From the NCBI GenBank assembly GCA_030015575.1, contig JASDDO010000024.1:221422996-221486995 (forward strand): a stretch of DNA of 64,000 bases, written 5' to 3'. Shown here one piece after another: positions 46,229 through 57,575 of this stretch. How positions within the stretch are numbered: the first letter of the stretch is position 1; every line of letters starts with the position of its first letter. Source of the stretch: Agapanthus africanus (taxonomy: Eukaryota; Streptophyta; Magnoliopsida; Asparagales; Amaryllidaceae). The notes under the pieces were generated by a model that was given only the letters and a program-made list of their open reading frames with translations, was not told the DNA's origin and did no database searches. Position numbers and translations under genes: made by a program.

Positions 46229-49200
46229 AACTCATTCACTGAGAATTTCATTCCAAATCCATTGGAATTTTAATAACCAATGCACATTAAAAAATAGTTT
46301 TGAGTGTGCTTCTAAAAACCATTTCTTTTTGGAATTTTTTCATCGCGCCCAGGGTTAATTTGAAGCGTTCAATGGAGTTTAGGCATCTTTAGGAAGTAAA
46401 GAAGGGGCCACTCTCGCCTGAGAGCATAAGAGAGTACCCTCGGGAGTGGTGGTGACCTGAGAGCACCGTAAGGTGTTGTCGGGTTTCCTGCCGCACTTGT
46501 AGGGGATATAGGATAGACCCGCGGAGGAGTGCTCAAGTTACCGGATTCAAGAAAGTGCTGGGTAGCTCCTTCATGGTGATGATGCTGGGTTTCCTCGTTT
46601 TTCGGATTGGCGGGTGGCTTGCCACACTCATAGGGGGCCTGCTTTTGGCTGCACACGGGCTATTCACGTGACTGAGGAATTTAGCGTATCGTTTAAGGCT
46701 CGAACGAAATGCGGAATTCCTAGGTAATCCAACCATTCCATTTCTGTGATGTTCATTATATACTTGTGATATGATTACATACCTGTGATGATTTTTCCTG
46801 CATGCTGTAATGTGATTATATACGTGTGATGATATATATATATATATGCTGTATATGTTTTGCATCCGCGCTAGTCCTGTCCTCGCCCTGCCATAAGTTA
46901 AGTAACCTTACGGTGAAGATCTGTGACTCTGTGTCGAATGCGGATGGCATATACGTGCATTTTCTTTTCTTTTCAGGATTTTATGTGTTGATTATATGAA
47001 AAGATGCTAGATAATACGATTATCTAAATAATGGGAATGCGTTAATATGATTAATGCAAAGATAATAAACCTAAAACACGTTGTAGAGATCAAATATCAG
47101 ATATTGTGGTGTTATAGCCGAATCTTTTGGTTTGCATAAAGCTATTCAGTTAGGAATATCCTGCACCTCATTCGACAAGGAAAAAACCTAGATCCCTTTA
47201 CATGGAGTGACCTTTTTGGCAAAAGATTGTGTTAATATAAGTTTTCAAATTGAATAGCCGTGTTCTTTTGTTTTGCATCACAGTATTTAATTAGGAACGA
47301 CTCATTCGATGAGAAAGGAGCCTAGAATCCTTCACAGGGAATGGCATCTTTTGGAAAAGTCTACGAAAATATAAATTTGCAAAACCACTCGGTTCCTACG
47401 ATGATATCAAGTACATTACATTAATGGTTTTCTTCAAAACCAACTGTAGCCCTATATCATTTTAGGAAGCAGAGTACTTAGTATTCGTGCTACGTTATAT
47501 TGATTTTTAGTCAAGACGCAGTGTACGGTAGCTAAGTGATACTTCCTGCTTGCATATGATGCGATTAGTTAGGAAAGTTGTGCGATTGTTTTGATATTTA
47601 ATCAAGAGTCATGCGGGTGGGTCTAAACTAGTCAGGAAATGACAAGTAGAGCTTGATTAGGACCCTTTAGCGTTTTGATCTTTAGTCAAGGTCCTAGGGG
47701 TAAAACCCGATATCGGGAGTTTCAAATGTTGAAACTTGCAATGAGATTGCATACCTTCTTTGATGTGGGGTGACTTGTTAACCCCGTCAAGGTTACTACT
47801 CTATGATAGTTTGGATCCCGATTCCCACTGTGAGTAATTGTTAGTCTCAAGAGCTTTTCAATATGAAATCCCGGCTAGTTCTCCTTTTAGGGTTTGAAGG
47901 AGGATTCGACGGAACAATGGGAGCCATCCTGATTAGATGAATTTATCAACCAATCTAATCAAGATTAGAGTGCACGATGAGTGTTTCTTTTCTATCTCTG
48001 GCAGGGACTTTTGACTTACCCTAAAACTATAACTCATAAACCAAATTTTAACTGGACCTTTTTACGATCAACGGCTTTTGGCATGTCATTTCTACCATAA
48101 TTCACGATAATGTCGCAAATGACCTTACCCCTCCCACTTCCCTTTCACTTACTCCAGAACCCTCTGTATTCGGTACAGAGATCCATATTGTTTGGAGGTC
48201 ATCGTATGGTTAGATACAAACCCAAAGAAATTGTTTCAATATGGGGATGGCCACTGGTTCTAGAGTGGATGAATTGTTCATTTGTCTCTCCCTTCTACCT
48301 TATCTCAAGTTTGAGATCTTCTTATGAGTAAGGAGTGTTTACCAGTTGTGCTTATTAGATAGTCTTCTTCCAATCCTAACGCTAGTGCTGATAGGAATGG
48401 AGAAAGAAAACCAACAAGCACAAGTCTGGTACATAGAAGATAAGATGGAGAGACACTGAAAGGGATAATTGTGAGGGAAAGGAAATTGCAATTACTGTTG
48501 ATAGCCTGGGTATTATAGAGGCATTAAAAAGAACACCCGCTAACCCCTTGAAACATTTGATATTTCAATTTTTCTGAGTGGTTATGATCGAAAACTATTT
48601 CTTAGTCACTTTTAAATCCTGGGTATATAGATATCGGATTAAAACCCCACATATGTAACATGTTACAGAAGATGAAAGGGAGTCAAGTACTGGAAAAATG
48701 GTGATTTGTTCCCCAATGTCGGAACACGGAGCAATTGTTGCTATTGGGGAAATCATCAAGTTTACCTAATGGCGAACTTTTGGTTTTGAATAGCCGTTAT
48801 AGTGTACTAACTTTTAAAAATTCTTATATCCATCTCTTTATTTGATAAATTGGGATATAATTTTCAAAACGATGGCATTGACATTTACCTACATTATGTT
48901 TTGATTAGGTAAGGTGCAAAGAATAACGAAACCGATATTCTTAAACAATATACGGTTCTTATATTATAACACACAAATTATGAGTTAGTGAACTCTGGGG
49001 ACATATATATAGGATGTGTATGGTTCGTTGTCCTTCAGGAAAAGGGGCCGGTCTCTTACTTCATTATATCTGCTTTTTGAGTTCTCTAATTTTGAATGCG
49101 CGTTCTTGTTGAAACATAAAATTCAAAGCCGTGAGAACATTAAAGAGTATAGGGACAAAGTAGAGAACCAGACGTTTTTAGTAACATGAATCCTCGAAGT

Positions 49201-50270
49201 GTTCGAAGATGTGGATACTTATGCCAGGTATTCAGTATTAAGAATGTGATTCTCTTAGATTGCTCATCTGTGGGTGCGCTCCATGATGATTGATGCTGAT
49301 AAGCCTTTTGACTTTGAAAAACCTTGGCAACTCTGTAGATTTAGTAGGTAACCTCAGCCACCCGAGAGATATTTCGGTTTTATCGTAGACGGTGATAAGG
49401 AAGCTTACATGATATGATGATGATCCTATTAGTTATCAGCAGGCCATAAGGCGATGTGACTTTCGACTGATGGCTGAATGCTAAATTAGCCAGAATAGAC
49501 TCTATGCACTACAACAGAGTGTGGACTTTGTTTGGTGCTCCTGATGGGGTAAAACCCATAGAAGCATGTACATCTTTTGAGATCAGTGCAATTGGAAAGG
49601 AAGTGACTTTATAAAGTTGGGACTTGTAGTAATTGTTTTTCATCAAACACTCGACGTGGATTGTGATGAAGCTATTGCTACAGTGTCTAAACTAAAGTCT
49701 ATACAGATATAATTTGTCATGACTGTTTCTTTAACTATAATATCTGGCAGGTGGATGACTATAACGTCTTTCTAAATATATGATTCAGAAGTGCACGTGT
49801 AAATGACTCTGCCGAAGGGTTATCGTAGTCGGTGGGAGGAAAGAAAAGTGTGCAATTTTCTTAAGTCTATTTATAGACTAGAGCAGTCATAGCGGAGTAG
49901 GATCATCTATTTTTAGTGTAATGGCCAAACTGTTTGATTTCATCAAAAAGAAAGATGAACCTAGGATCTAAAAGAAGGTAGTAGGATGAAATTTCAATGA
50001 TGTCATATGGGATATGGATGTCATTCTTCTGATAGAAAGTGATGTTCATATACTACAAATCGGTTAAGTATTGGTAGTCATAGATGTTTCTCAATATGGG
50101 ACTTGGATAAAGGATATCGTAAATTCTGGTGACTCGGTCTATACAGATAGATCTAGTATGTTTTGGGATTATCTGAATTCAGGTACTCTGGCACCATTCT
50201 AAAAGGGTTTAGACTCCAAGCGAGGCAGTGCACCAGCATAAGGTGGAATCACTTTCTCTAAAGAGATGTC
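46229..50270 (+). pseudogene. decayed internal region of copia element G
   Basis: Leader blocks match the array (GGGAGCCATCCTGATTAGAT at 47928; the duplicated CATTCGA...GGAAA unit at 47125-47365). Further on, traces of integrase (TTGTTGAAACATAAAATTC near 49105), the basic linker (CACCCGAGAGATATTTCGG near 49360) and RT (near 49680-50040) follow in order. No ORF above background. It ends abruptly at 50270. Confidence 0.7.
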
Positions 50271-50334
50271 TGTTCCCACCAAAATTTTTGGCTCAAAGTT
50301 TGATGTTCCTTTTATAAAAATAGAGGGCAAAACC

Positions 50335-50640
50335 TCACATGCAAAGCACGTGAGCACTCATGTGCAAAGAATGCGAGTACCTAATGAAGATAGGATTAAA
50401 TCCTTTAGCAGCACCACACGTGCAAAGCATGTGGGCACTTACATGCAAAGCATATGAGTACCTGCTTTAGATCGGAATAAATCCTATGATAACCCCCACA
50501 TGTTAAACACGTGAGCACCCACGTGAGTTCCCTTACCACATTCTTTGGCAATGCTTACATACAAAGCACGTGAGCGTCGCTGCCATATATGTATATGGCA
50601 GCGCTCATGTCATGGCACGTGAGTGTCCCAATTTAAAACG
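50335..50640. repeat. CACGTG (G-box) array 1 in LTR of T
   Basis: Six exact CACGTG palindromes (50347, 50417, 50508, 50520, 50567, 50616) within GC(A/G)AAGCACGTGAGCAC-like units, plus variants CATGTG and CACATG. Confidence 0.8.
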
Positions 50641-51120
50641 CTCTCAGCTGATAGAATTAAATTTTATTTGATAGAATTAAATTCTATTTAGGAAATATTT
50701 TTCCTGATTTTTTTAATATAGAAAGATCTTTTTCTAACAGAGAATGTTTAGGTTTAAAATCCAATAGTGATAAAATATCACCAATTAAACCATCTGATAG
50801 AATTAAATTCTATATGGGAAATATTTCCCTGATCTTTCTAAAATAAGAAAGATCTTCTCTGTTAAATAGAATTAAATTCTATAGTTAGAAAAATATTTTC
50901 CTAATCCTGTTAAACTAACAAGAAATTCATATGATAGAATAAAATTCTATGTTAGGAAAATATCTTTTTAATTTTATTAAACTAACAAGATATTCATCTG
51001 ATAGAATAAAATTCTATGTTAAGAAAATATCTTCCTAATCTTGTTAAACTAACAAGATAACATTTGATAGAATTAAATTCTATCTTAGGAAAATATTTTC
51101 CTAATTTTCATAAAATAAAC
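50640..51120. repeat. tandem repeats carrying an ATAGAATTAAATTCTAT palindrome
   Basis: About seven units with the near-perfect palindrome ATAGAAT(T/A)AAATTCTAT, each followed by GGAAAATATTTTCCTAAT and then TAAACTAACAAGA. The last units have a 65-69-bp period (near 50866, 50935, 51000, 51064). Confidence 0.8.
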
Positions 51121-51667
51121 AAGAAATCTTCTCTGTTAAACAGAGAGATTTTGGATTAAAAATCCAACGGTGAATAAAATTCATCGGTTGATCTCTATGA
51201 TCAATTTGATTGATTATGAAATCAATCATGATCTCTCAAAAAGAGATTTTCTCAAATTAGATTGATTTTTCTCTTCTCCTATAAATAGGAGCAAAGAGAT
51301 CAAATCTCAGGAAGAGGAGATCCTCATAAGCTTCTGTAAAAATAAAGTAGACTCTCCAAAAACTTCGGTAACAAACAATTTAATTCTCTTCGAAAAAGAA
51401 GACCTTCCTTCTCTCAAACCCTAGGTAAAGAAAAAAAACAGAGATCAAAACATCTCCTTTATCTATCATATCATATATAAGGATTTAATACTTCTCAAAA
51501 TTTACTTCTTTCTCTAGATCTGAGATCCGCAAGATAAATCTCCCAAAAGTTGAGAATTTAATTCTCATCGGGAAGATCTTGTTCTTGAGAATCAAAGATT
51601 CAGGGGAAAACATGAAAAGAAAAACATGAAGAAGATGGAGTCCATAATACTTCAGGAACTTAGTTCC
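51121..51667 (+). other. LTR of T between repeats and Y, non-coding
   Basis: Contains AAATCAATC/GATTGATT short inverted words, the TATA-like box at 51279 and AG-rich leader-like sequence. It corresponds to 22900-23100 of T' in reverse. No ORF. Confidence 0.5.
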
Positions 51668-54457
51668 TGTCACGCCCCGCTTCCCGGCGTACGGGGAAGG
51701 GGACGCCGCAAGGCTCGCTACGTATTTACTCAGAAGTAAAGACGCTAAGCGTAAATAAGCAATATAAAGTAAAATGTATATAAGAGACATGAATTTAAAA
51801 GAATAGCAACTTTTATTTATTTAACAATCCTTTACAAATACATCTGGAAAAGTAAATACAGAAATGGAAAGCAATGCCTAAACAGTGGCATAACAGAATG
51901 AACAGTATGTACAAGTGCCATAGCTCTGGGTCTTCTTCGAACTGCTCCAAATCCTCAGTACTGGGCTCGATCTCTAGTGCGTCCGAACCACCTGACAACA
52001 TTCTAAAGAAAGAAGAAAGGGAATATCGTCAGTGAACAAATCGCTCGGTAAGTCCCAAAAATAGGTACAAATAGGATAGACAGAATAGATAATATAACTG
52101 GATAAAATTTGATTTTAGTGTTAACGCAGTTGTTTGTAGGTTTGTACAGAATATACCAGTGTATACGAAAGGAGTCCAACTTACCCCGTTGATTATGGTA
52201 TACGGAGTATAAGGAACCGTTCAGCCATGGTACAACGGTAATGGATATTCATGTTAGTGTATTAAAGTGACCATCTCGTGCCACTTCTAACACATTTCGT
52301 ATCAGTCTACCCCTTTAATAAACGCCGTAATGTATTTCGTATTGTTTTGAATTATTTTGTGTAATAGATTGTTTGACTTGCCGAAACCTTGATATCATGT
52401 AAATGGAATGGATAAATGGATAGACATGTGAATAGAGTATATCCATAGATCGGTTCAGTCGAGTCAGATTGATATAAATTGAATTCTAGTATAGACGGTT
52501 TTAGGTAAAATGCAGTTTATACTTGAATCATATTCAAGTCAGATTGAGTTCATATTTAACTGTGACTTGAGCTGAGTTAGACCTTTAAAACGAATTGAAG
52601 TCCTGAATTAGTTTTAGTGTTATCGGTAACTGTTGTACATGGACGGCAGAATTTATGACTTTTTCCAAGCCAATTACCGTATGATAACACTGTTTTTAGA
52701 TTGTCTACCTTAGATAGACAATCACTCTCATTTTCTGGCTCCATGAGGCTCAAGAAAACGGATTCCGCTTAAACCTATATTTACTAGGGTCCTTATTGTA
52801 AATTGATAAACTTGAGGGGTTTTATGTAAATATAATTTTGATATATTTTCAAAATACACTTCAAGTATTTAATTATTGCCTTTAGGGTTTTCATAGATGT
52901 ACATTTTATAAAATTGAAATTTTCTAGTTGGTATAAACCTAGTTATATTTGTATATGGTATTTTAATGTAATATTGGAATTATAATGGTATTTTTGTGAA
53001 ATGTGATTCTTTTCTTGGATTTTTGGAAACATGGAATATTATAAATATTTAAAATAGATAATTTGATAGTATTTATATATATAATTAATTATTTAAAAAT
53101 ATAATTTTATTTATTAATAGAAATCACATTTTTCTTAAAAATTGCATTAGAAATTCTTTCGAGATCAGATGCTTCGTGAGCTGGTCTGCATCTCGCTCTA
53201 CTAGGCCCGAGAATGTGCAATCACCCGCACCATTTCGATCAGGGTCCCCAAAATGGGTTGTAGAGTCGCATTTGCAAAGAATTAGATAACACACTTTTTA
53301 AAGAAAACGGTTTCATAATAGTTTAGGGTATTTATTTGTAAATTCGTATTTTCCCATAATCTAGAATTCCAAAGTTCATTGTACTATGTCCAATATGTGT
53401 GTTGTGATGAGATAGGTCATTACCTCGTGAGTTTTCTAAAGGTATTGCAAGGAAATATGTGAATTTTGTCGAAATGTAAAGCATATGGTATTTTACCGTA
53501 AAAATATGATAAAAGTTGAATAAAAGATTCATTTGAGATAATACTTTTTCTAATGTGTTTATTTATGTTTATTAAACATTATATGAGAGTATGGTATTTG
53601 ATGGTTTAAGTCAAGGAAAAACGAAACGAAAGTCGGATTAATTCCACTTTCGTCGGGTTTTAAAAATGAAAGTTTTTAGAATAGAAAAAGAGAGGGGAAG
53701 TTGGGATTTACAGGCTATATAGAGAGGGGAGAAAGAGGAAGCTAAAGAAAGCATCGGGATATCGTATCGTCACCGGAAACTCCTCGGAACTTCTCCTAAA
53801 CTTCACCCTTCGCTAACTCCACTTGCACAACTATATGGACTTGAGAATTTTTGAGAGTTTTGGCACTTGATTTCAGAATGAGGAGTGCCAAAGGATAGGG
53901 TTGTATTTATAGGGTAGGATTAGGGTTTAGAGGCTTAAAGAATGCATTAAAATTTGATTAAATGATGTTTTATTGTTCTCTGGAAAATGTGCAGAGAAAA
54001 CAAACAGTCCAGGAGAAGTGGGGTAGGCCAAGGGGTGCTCGGGCAATGAATGGGGAGCATCCCCTACGGGGAGGGGGCGTCGCCAGTATTTAGGCTAATC
54101 TCCCCGGTTGGATTGGTGGGGTCGGGATTGGGATTCTCGCCACGTGTCACTGTCCCCTCATATACTCTAGTGCACGTGTTTGTTTATTCTGTAACTCATC
54201 ATCTTACGTGTAGTGCATGTGCAAACTGTTGGGCTTCTTAAAGATTAAAAGAAAAGAAAATAAAAAGATAATGTGACTGGGGGGATTCGATCAAAGGGAC
54301 TACGTCACAGCAGTACAAGGCTTTACCAATATGCTACAAGTGTTTTCTTGCTGTTCAAAAGCAAATCAAATACTTATAGTGTACACATGATTGCAAATAC
54401 TCCATTTTTACATTAACTAAATTGAATTTTCTGTACATTGAAATTGGAGTTGTTACA
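51668..54457 (-). mobile_element. solo LTR Y, chromovirus-type
   Basis: 2790 bp, plus strand TGTCACGCCCCGC (51668) to GTTGTTACA (54457), with an exact 5-bp duplication GTTCC at 51663-51667 and 54458-54462. A minus-strand TATA box (CCTATAAATACAACC near 53905-53920) sets the orientation. The ends resemble those of X in reverse. No primer site or coding region. Confidence 0.85.
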
Positions 54458-54589
54458 GTTCCCTCATAAATTAAGAACTTAGTTCTTAAAGAATCTGATC
54501 TCAGATCCTCAAAATAGTGATCGTGGTGATCGTTAATGGTCAAAATGTCGTTAACAGAAGTTAATCTTCTCTAAAAATATGAACAAAGA

Positions 54590-54860
54590 TTAAATCTCTA
54601 AGGGGACAGTGCTTCATGTGTTACACGCGTGAGTGCACAAAATCTCTAAAGATTCAGCACCTCACGTGATACACGTATGAGTGTACAAAATCTCTAAGGA
54701 CTCAGCGCCTCATATGAAACACATGTGAGCGTCTAAAACCCAGCGCCTCATGTGAAACACACGTGAGCGCCAAAAGCTTAGCGCCTCACGTGAAACAAAC
54801 GTGAGTGCTAGGAAAAAATTAGTGCTTAGCACTATTATAGCGCTTCACGTGATGCACACG
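54590..54860. repeat. CACGTG (G-box) array 2 in LTR of T
   Basis: Units of the form GCGCCTCACGTGAAACACACGTGAG. Exact CACGTG at 54663, 54760, 54787 and 54846, with ACGCGT and CATGTG variants. Confidence 0.8.
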
Positions 54861-55244
54861 CGAGCATTATATATAACTGAGTGCTTAGCACTGCTGGGTG
54901 GTATAGAAACCCAATCTTGGCCCAAAATGGCTAAGTCTGTGAAGCTCAAGCTTCTTTTTTAATCAACTGAGCCCATATGCTCGTGATGTCCAATTTGACT
55001 TAGTCCAATATATGACTAATGATATTTATCTTAGTCTCATATAAGACTAATGATTCTTAGATCCACCATGATCTTCTCCCTCAAATACGAGATTTAGTTT
55101 AAGGGCATATCTTTCCATACCTCTGATATATGTCATCGTAATTCCTCAACTTCTTCAGAGAGGTGGTGGGTCCCAACAACCAACAACTCCTCTTCCTTCG
55201 TCCTAAACAGGGAATGTTGGACCGAAATGTCCTTAAAGTAATAT

Positions 55245-56661
55245 AACAACAACAACAACTGAGCCTTTTATCCCAAGCATAAGGGGTAGGCTACATGAAC
55301 CAACATGAGAATCACGCCGGGTCCAACACATGAATCCTCTGTCTCCACTCACTTCTATCGAACAATATACTTTCATTGAGTCCTTTGGCAACCATATCAT
55401 TTCGTATCACCTCCATCCATGTTTTCTTCGGTCTCCCTTTTGCCCTTTTGCCATTACCCATATCGAGATTATCTATTCGTCGAACCGGTGCTTCCATAGG
55501 TCTGCGTCGCACATGACCAAACCATCTAAGCCGGTTTTCCCGCATCTTCTCCTCCACGGGTGCTACACCAACTTTTGCACGGATATCCTCATTTCGTACC
55601 TTGTCTTTTCTAGTGTTACCGCACATCCAACGAAGCATGCGTATCTCCTCTACGTGCATCTTCTGTGTATGATGCTTCTTAGGAGCCCAGCATTCTGTAC
55701 CATATAATAAGGCAGGACGAATAGCGCTCCGATAAAACTTCCCTTTCAATTTTAACGGAAAGTTACGATCACACAAAATCCCTGTTGCACTCCTCCATTT
55801 CAACCAACCAGCTTGGATCCTTTGATTAACATCACTATCGATCTCCCCATTCCTTTGGATGATGGAACCTAGATATCTAAACTGGTCGCTCGGTGATATC
55901 TCTTGCCCTTCCAATGTTATACCAATATGGTTTTGATTTCTCTGGCTACTAAATTTGCAGTGCATATATGCTGTCTTGGACCTGCTCAATCTGAGTCCCC
56001 GAGATTCCAATGTTTGTCTCCATAATTCCAATTTGGCATTAACCCCTGCTTTCGTCTCATTTACTAGAACAATATCATCAGCGAATAGCATGCACCAAGG
56101 GACTTCATCTTGGATAGTTCTAGTAAGCTCATCCATCACGATGGTAAACAGGAAAGGACTTAATGCAGATCCTTGATGTAAACCAATAGTAATCGGAAAA
56201 TCACTTGTTAAGCCACCGCAAGTTCTGACATTTGCCACTACTCCATCGTACATATCCTTGATTATGTCAATATACTTGATGGGGACCCCCTTTTTCATCA
56301 TTGTCCCCCATAATACCTCTCTAGGTACCTTGTCGTACGCTTTTTCTAAATCAATAAATATCATATGCAAATCTCTTCTCCTCTCTCGAAAGCGCTCGAC
56401 AAGTTGACGAAGCAAATGAATCACCTCTGTCGTCGATCGTCCAGGCATGAACCCAAATTGGTTCTCTGTTATCTTAATATCCTTCCTTAGCCTGTGTTCA
56501 ATCACCCTCTCCCAAAGTTTCATGGTGTGACACATTAGTTTTATTCCACGGTAGTTTGAGCAACTTTGAATGTCACCCTTATTCTTGTAGATAGGTACAA
56601 GGATACTTTTCCTCCATTCATTTGGTATCTTTTTTGTCTGCCAAATCTTATTAAACAGATC
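55245..56661 (-). mobile_element. RTE-clade LINE, 5'-truncated
   Basis: Bounded by an exact 17-bp duplication TGTCCTTAAAGTAATAT at 55228-55244 and 56662-56678. The 3' end (minus strand) reads AGTTGTTGTTGTTGTTATAT, the short GTT-repeat tail typical of plant RTE elements. The 1417-bp body holds only the C-terminal RT portion of ORF2. The endonuclease is lost. Confidence 0.9.
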
Positions 56662-56751
56662 TGTCCTTAAAGTAATATTAGTCCCAAAAATAGGAATGAT
56701 GGACCGTGATGTCCTTAAACTAATATGTATTTCCCTGCAGACTGTCTCCAT
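55312..56751 (-). CDS. non-LTR reverse transcriptase ORF (RTE clade), with flank-derived N-terminus
   Basis: 479 codons without a stop. The first 30 codons (56662-56751) are target DNA; LINE sequence begins near DLFNKIWQTKKIPNEWR. RT motifs in order: QFGFMPGRSTTEVI (98-111), motif A MIFIDLEKAYDKVPR (130-144), motif B GLHQGSALSPFLF (190-202), catalytic FADD (223-226), RYLGSIIQ, then the thumb/C-terminal RWFGHVRRRP region. Catalytic residues are intact. Without the endonuclease domain and with no evident promoter it is probably not functional. The start codon is fortuitous. Confidence 0.85.
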   Translation of the reverse strand: METVCREIHISLRTSRSIIPIFGTNITLRTDLFNKIWQTKKIPNEWRKSILVPIYKNKGDIQSCSNYRGIKLMCHTMKLWERVIEHRLRKDIKITENQFGFMPGRSTTEVIHLLRQLVERFRERRRDLHMIFIDLEKAYDKVPREVLWGTMMKKGVPIKYIDIIKDMYDGVVANVRTCGGLTSDFPITIGLHQGSALSPFLFTIVMDELTRTIQDEVPWCMLFADDIVLVNETKAGVNAKLELWRQTLESRGLRLSRSKTAYMHCKFSSQRNQNHIGITLEGQEISPSDQFRYLGSIIQRNGEIDSDVNQRIQAGWLKWRSATGILCDRNFPLKLKGKFYRSAIRPALLYGTECWAPKKHHTQKMHVEEIRMLRWMCGNTRKDKVRNEDIRAKVGVAPVEEKMRENRLRWFGHVRRRPMEAPVRRIDNLDMGNGKRAKGRPKKTWMEVIRNDMVAKGLNESILFDRSEWRQRIHVLDPA

Positions 56752-57557
56752 ACTGACTACTGTATACTATCTATGAGCTATTCATATATGATATAATGAT
56801 CAGCTGAGCCCATATGCTCATTTGTTCTTAAGTCGATCTTAGTCTCATATATGACTAACAATCTTTAGATCAAACCCAGGTTTTCCATGAAGGGATGGAC
56901 CTAAAAAATATGAGAATTGCGTCCTAAGTTCATTCCCGTTGGCAAGCCAAACTACCAACATGGACCCTGTCAAGTAAATGCTTGACCCAAAACATCTAAG
57001 TTGGTCTTAGTCTCAAATAAAACTAACGAATAAAGACTAAGTTTCATATGAACGGATGGACCTCCCAAATGTGAGAAATGCGTCCTAAGTTCATTCCCGT
57101 TAGCAAACCAAGCTACCAACGTAGACCCCTTCAAACAAATACATGACCTAAATCATGAAAATATATTTACGGATTTGGACTAATCCGCGCCCTATGGGCG
57201 ACGACATAAACTAGTCTCCGTATACAATCCATGAGCAACCAAAATAATCAAAATATAACATGACACGAAGTGACCGACCGGAGCAGGAGAAAGTTGTTAT
57301 CACAACGCGATAACATAATTAACTGCAGGGGATTGCTCCTGCAGGGAATAGCGTCCTTACAATAAAAAAAAACCAATGAGAGGGGATCTGATAAAGTCTG
57401 CTACATCGGTCGCATCTATCCAAACCTCCGATATACGGTGCCATAAATCAACTTGGTATTTTCGGAGAGGTGGATGGATATGTCCAAATAGCATTTGCCC
57501 CAAATTCAGGCTAGACGTCTCCGCATCTCAGTCCAGTTTTCGGGGGTAAAAAGATTC
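56679..57557 (+). other. 3' part of the LTR of T, non-coding
   Basis: Reverse-aligns to 21506-22150 of T'. It contains two copies of the block TGAGAA(T/A)TGCGTCCTAAGTTCATTCCCGTT (near 56910 and 57070). No ORF. Confidence 0.6.
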
Positions 57558-57575
57558 TGGCACGCCAGGTGCGAC
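57558..57575 (+). other. primer-binding-site candidate of T
   Basis: TGGCACGCCAGGTGCGAC directly after the LTR homology ends. It has the TGG start of a primer site. I could not assign the tRNA. Confidence 0.4.

Larger units (their letters stand above)
25512..50270 (+). mobile_element. old Ty1/copia element G, 5' LTR and decayed internal region
   Basis: LTR starts TGTAGGTGCCCTCAAGG at 25512, is split by solo LTR X after 25841, resumes at 44585 and ends at 46215, where the initiator-Met primer site follows. The internal region (46216-50270) aligns piecewise to the younger copy at 28254-33720 but has no long ORF. It is cut at 50271 by gypsy element T, so the RNase H end and 3' LTR are beyond the window. 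Confidence 0.8.
50271..57557 (+). mobile_element. 5' LTR of T with nested Y and LINE
   Basis: Removing Y and the LINE leaves about 3.06 kb, longer than the 1.95 kb LTR of T'. Part of the extra length is the 65-69-bp tandem repeat at 50640-51120. Homology to T' runs in the opposite orientation. A TATA-like CCTATAAATAGG lies at 51279-51290. Confidence 0.65.

Noticed and set aside
46369..46865. Minus-strand ORFs in the leader of G
   Set aside because: They do not match the corresponding leader of the array in the same frame and lack motifs.
50335..54860. CRISPR-like arrays of short palindromic repeats
   Set aside because: Units vary in sequence and spacing, there are no unique spacers or cas genes, and they lie inside a plant LTR. 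They are degenerate minisatellites.
55330..55707. 125-codon plus-strand ORF opposite the LINE
   Set aside because: Antisense shadow of the RTE reverse transcriptase.
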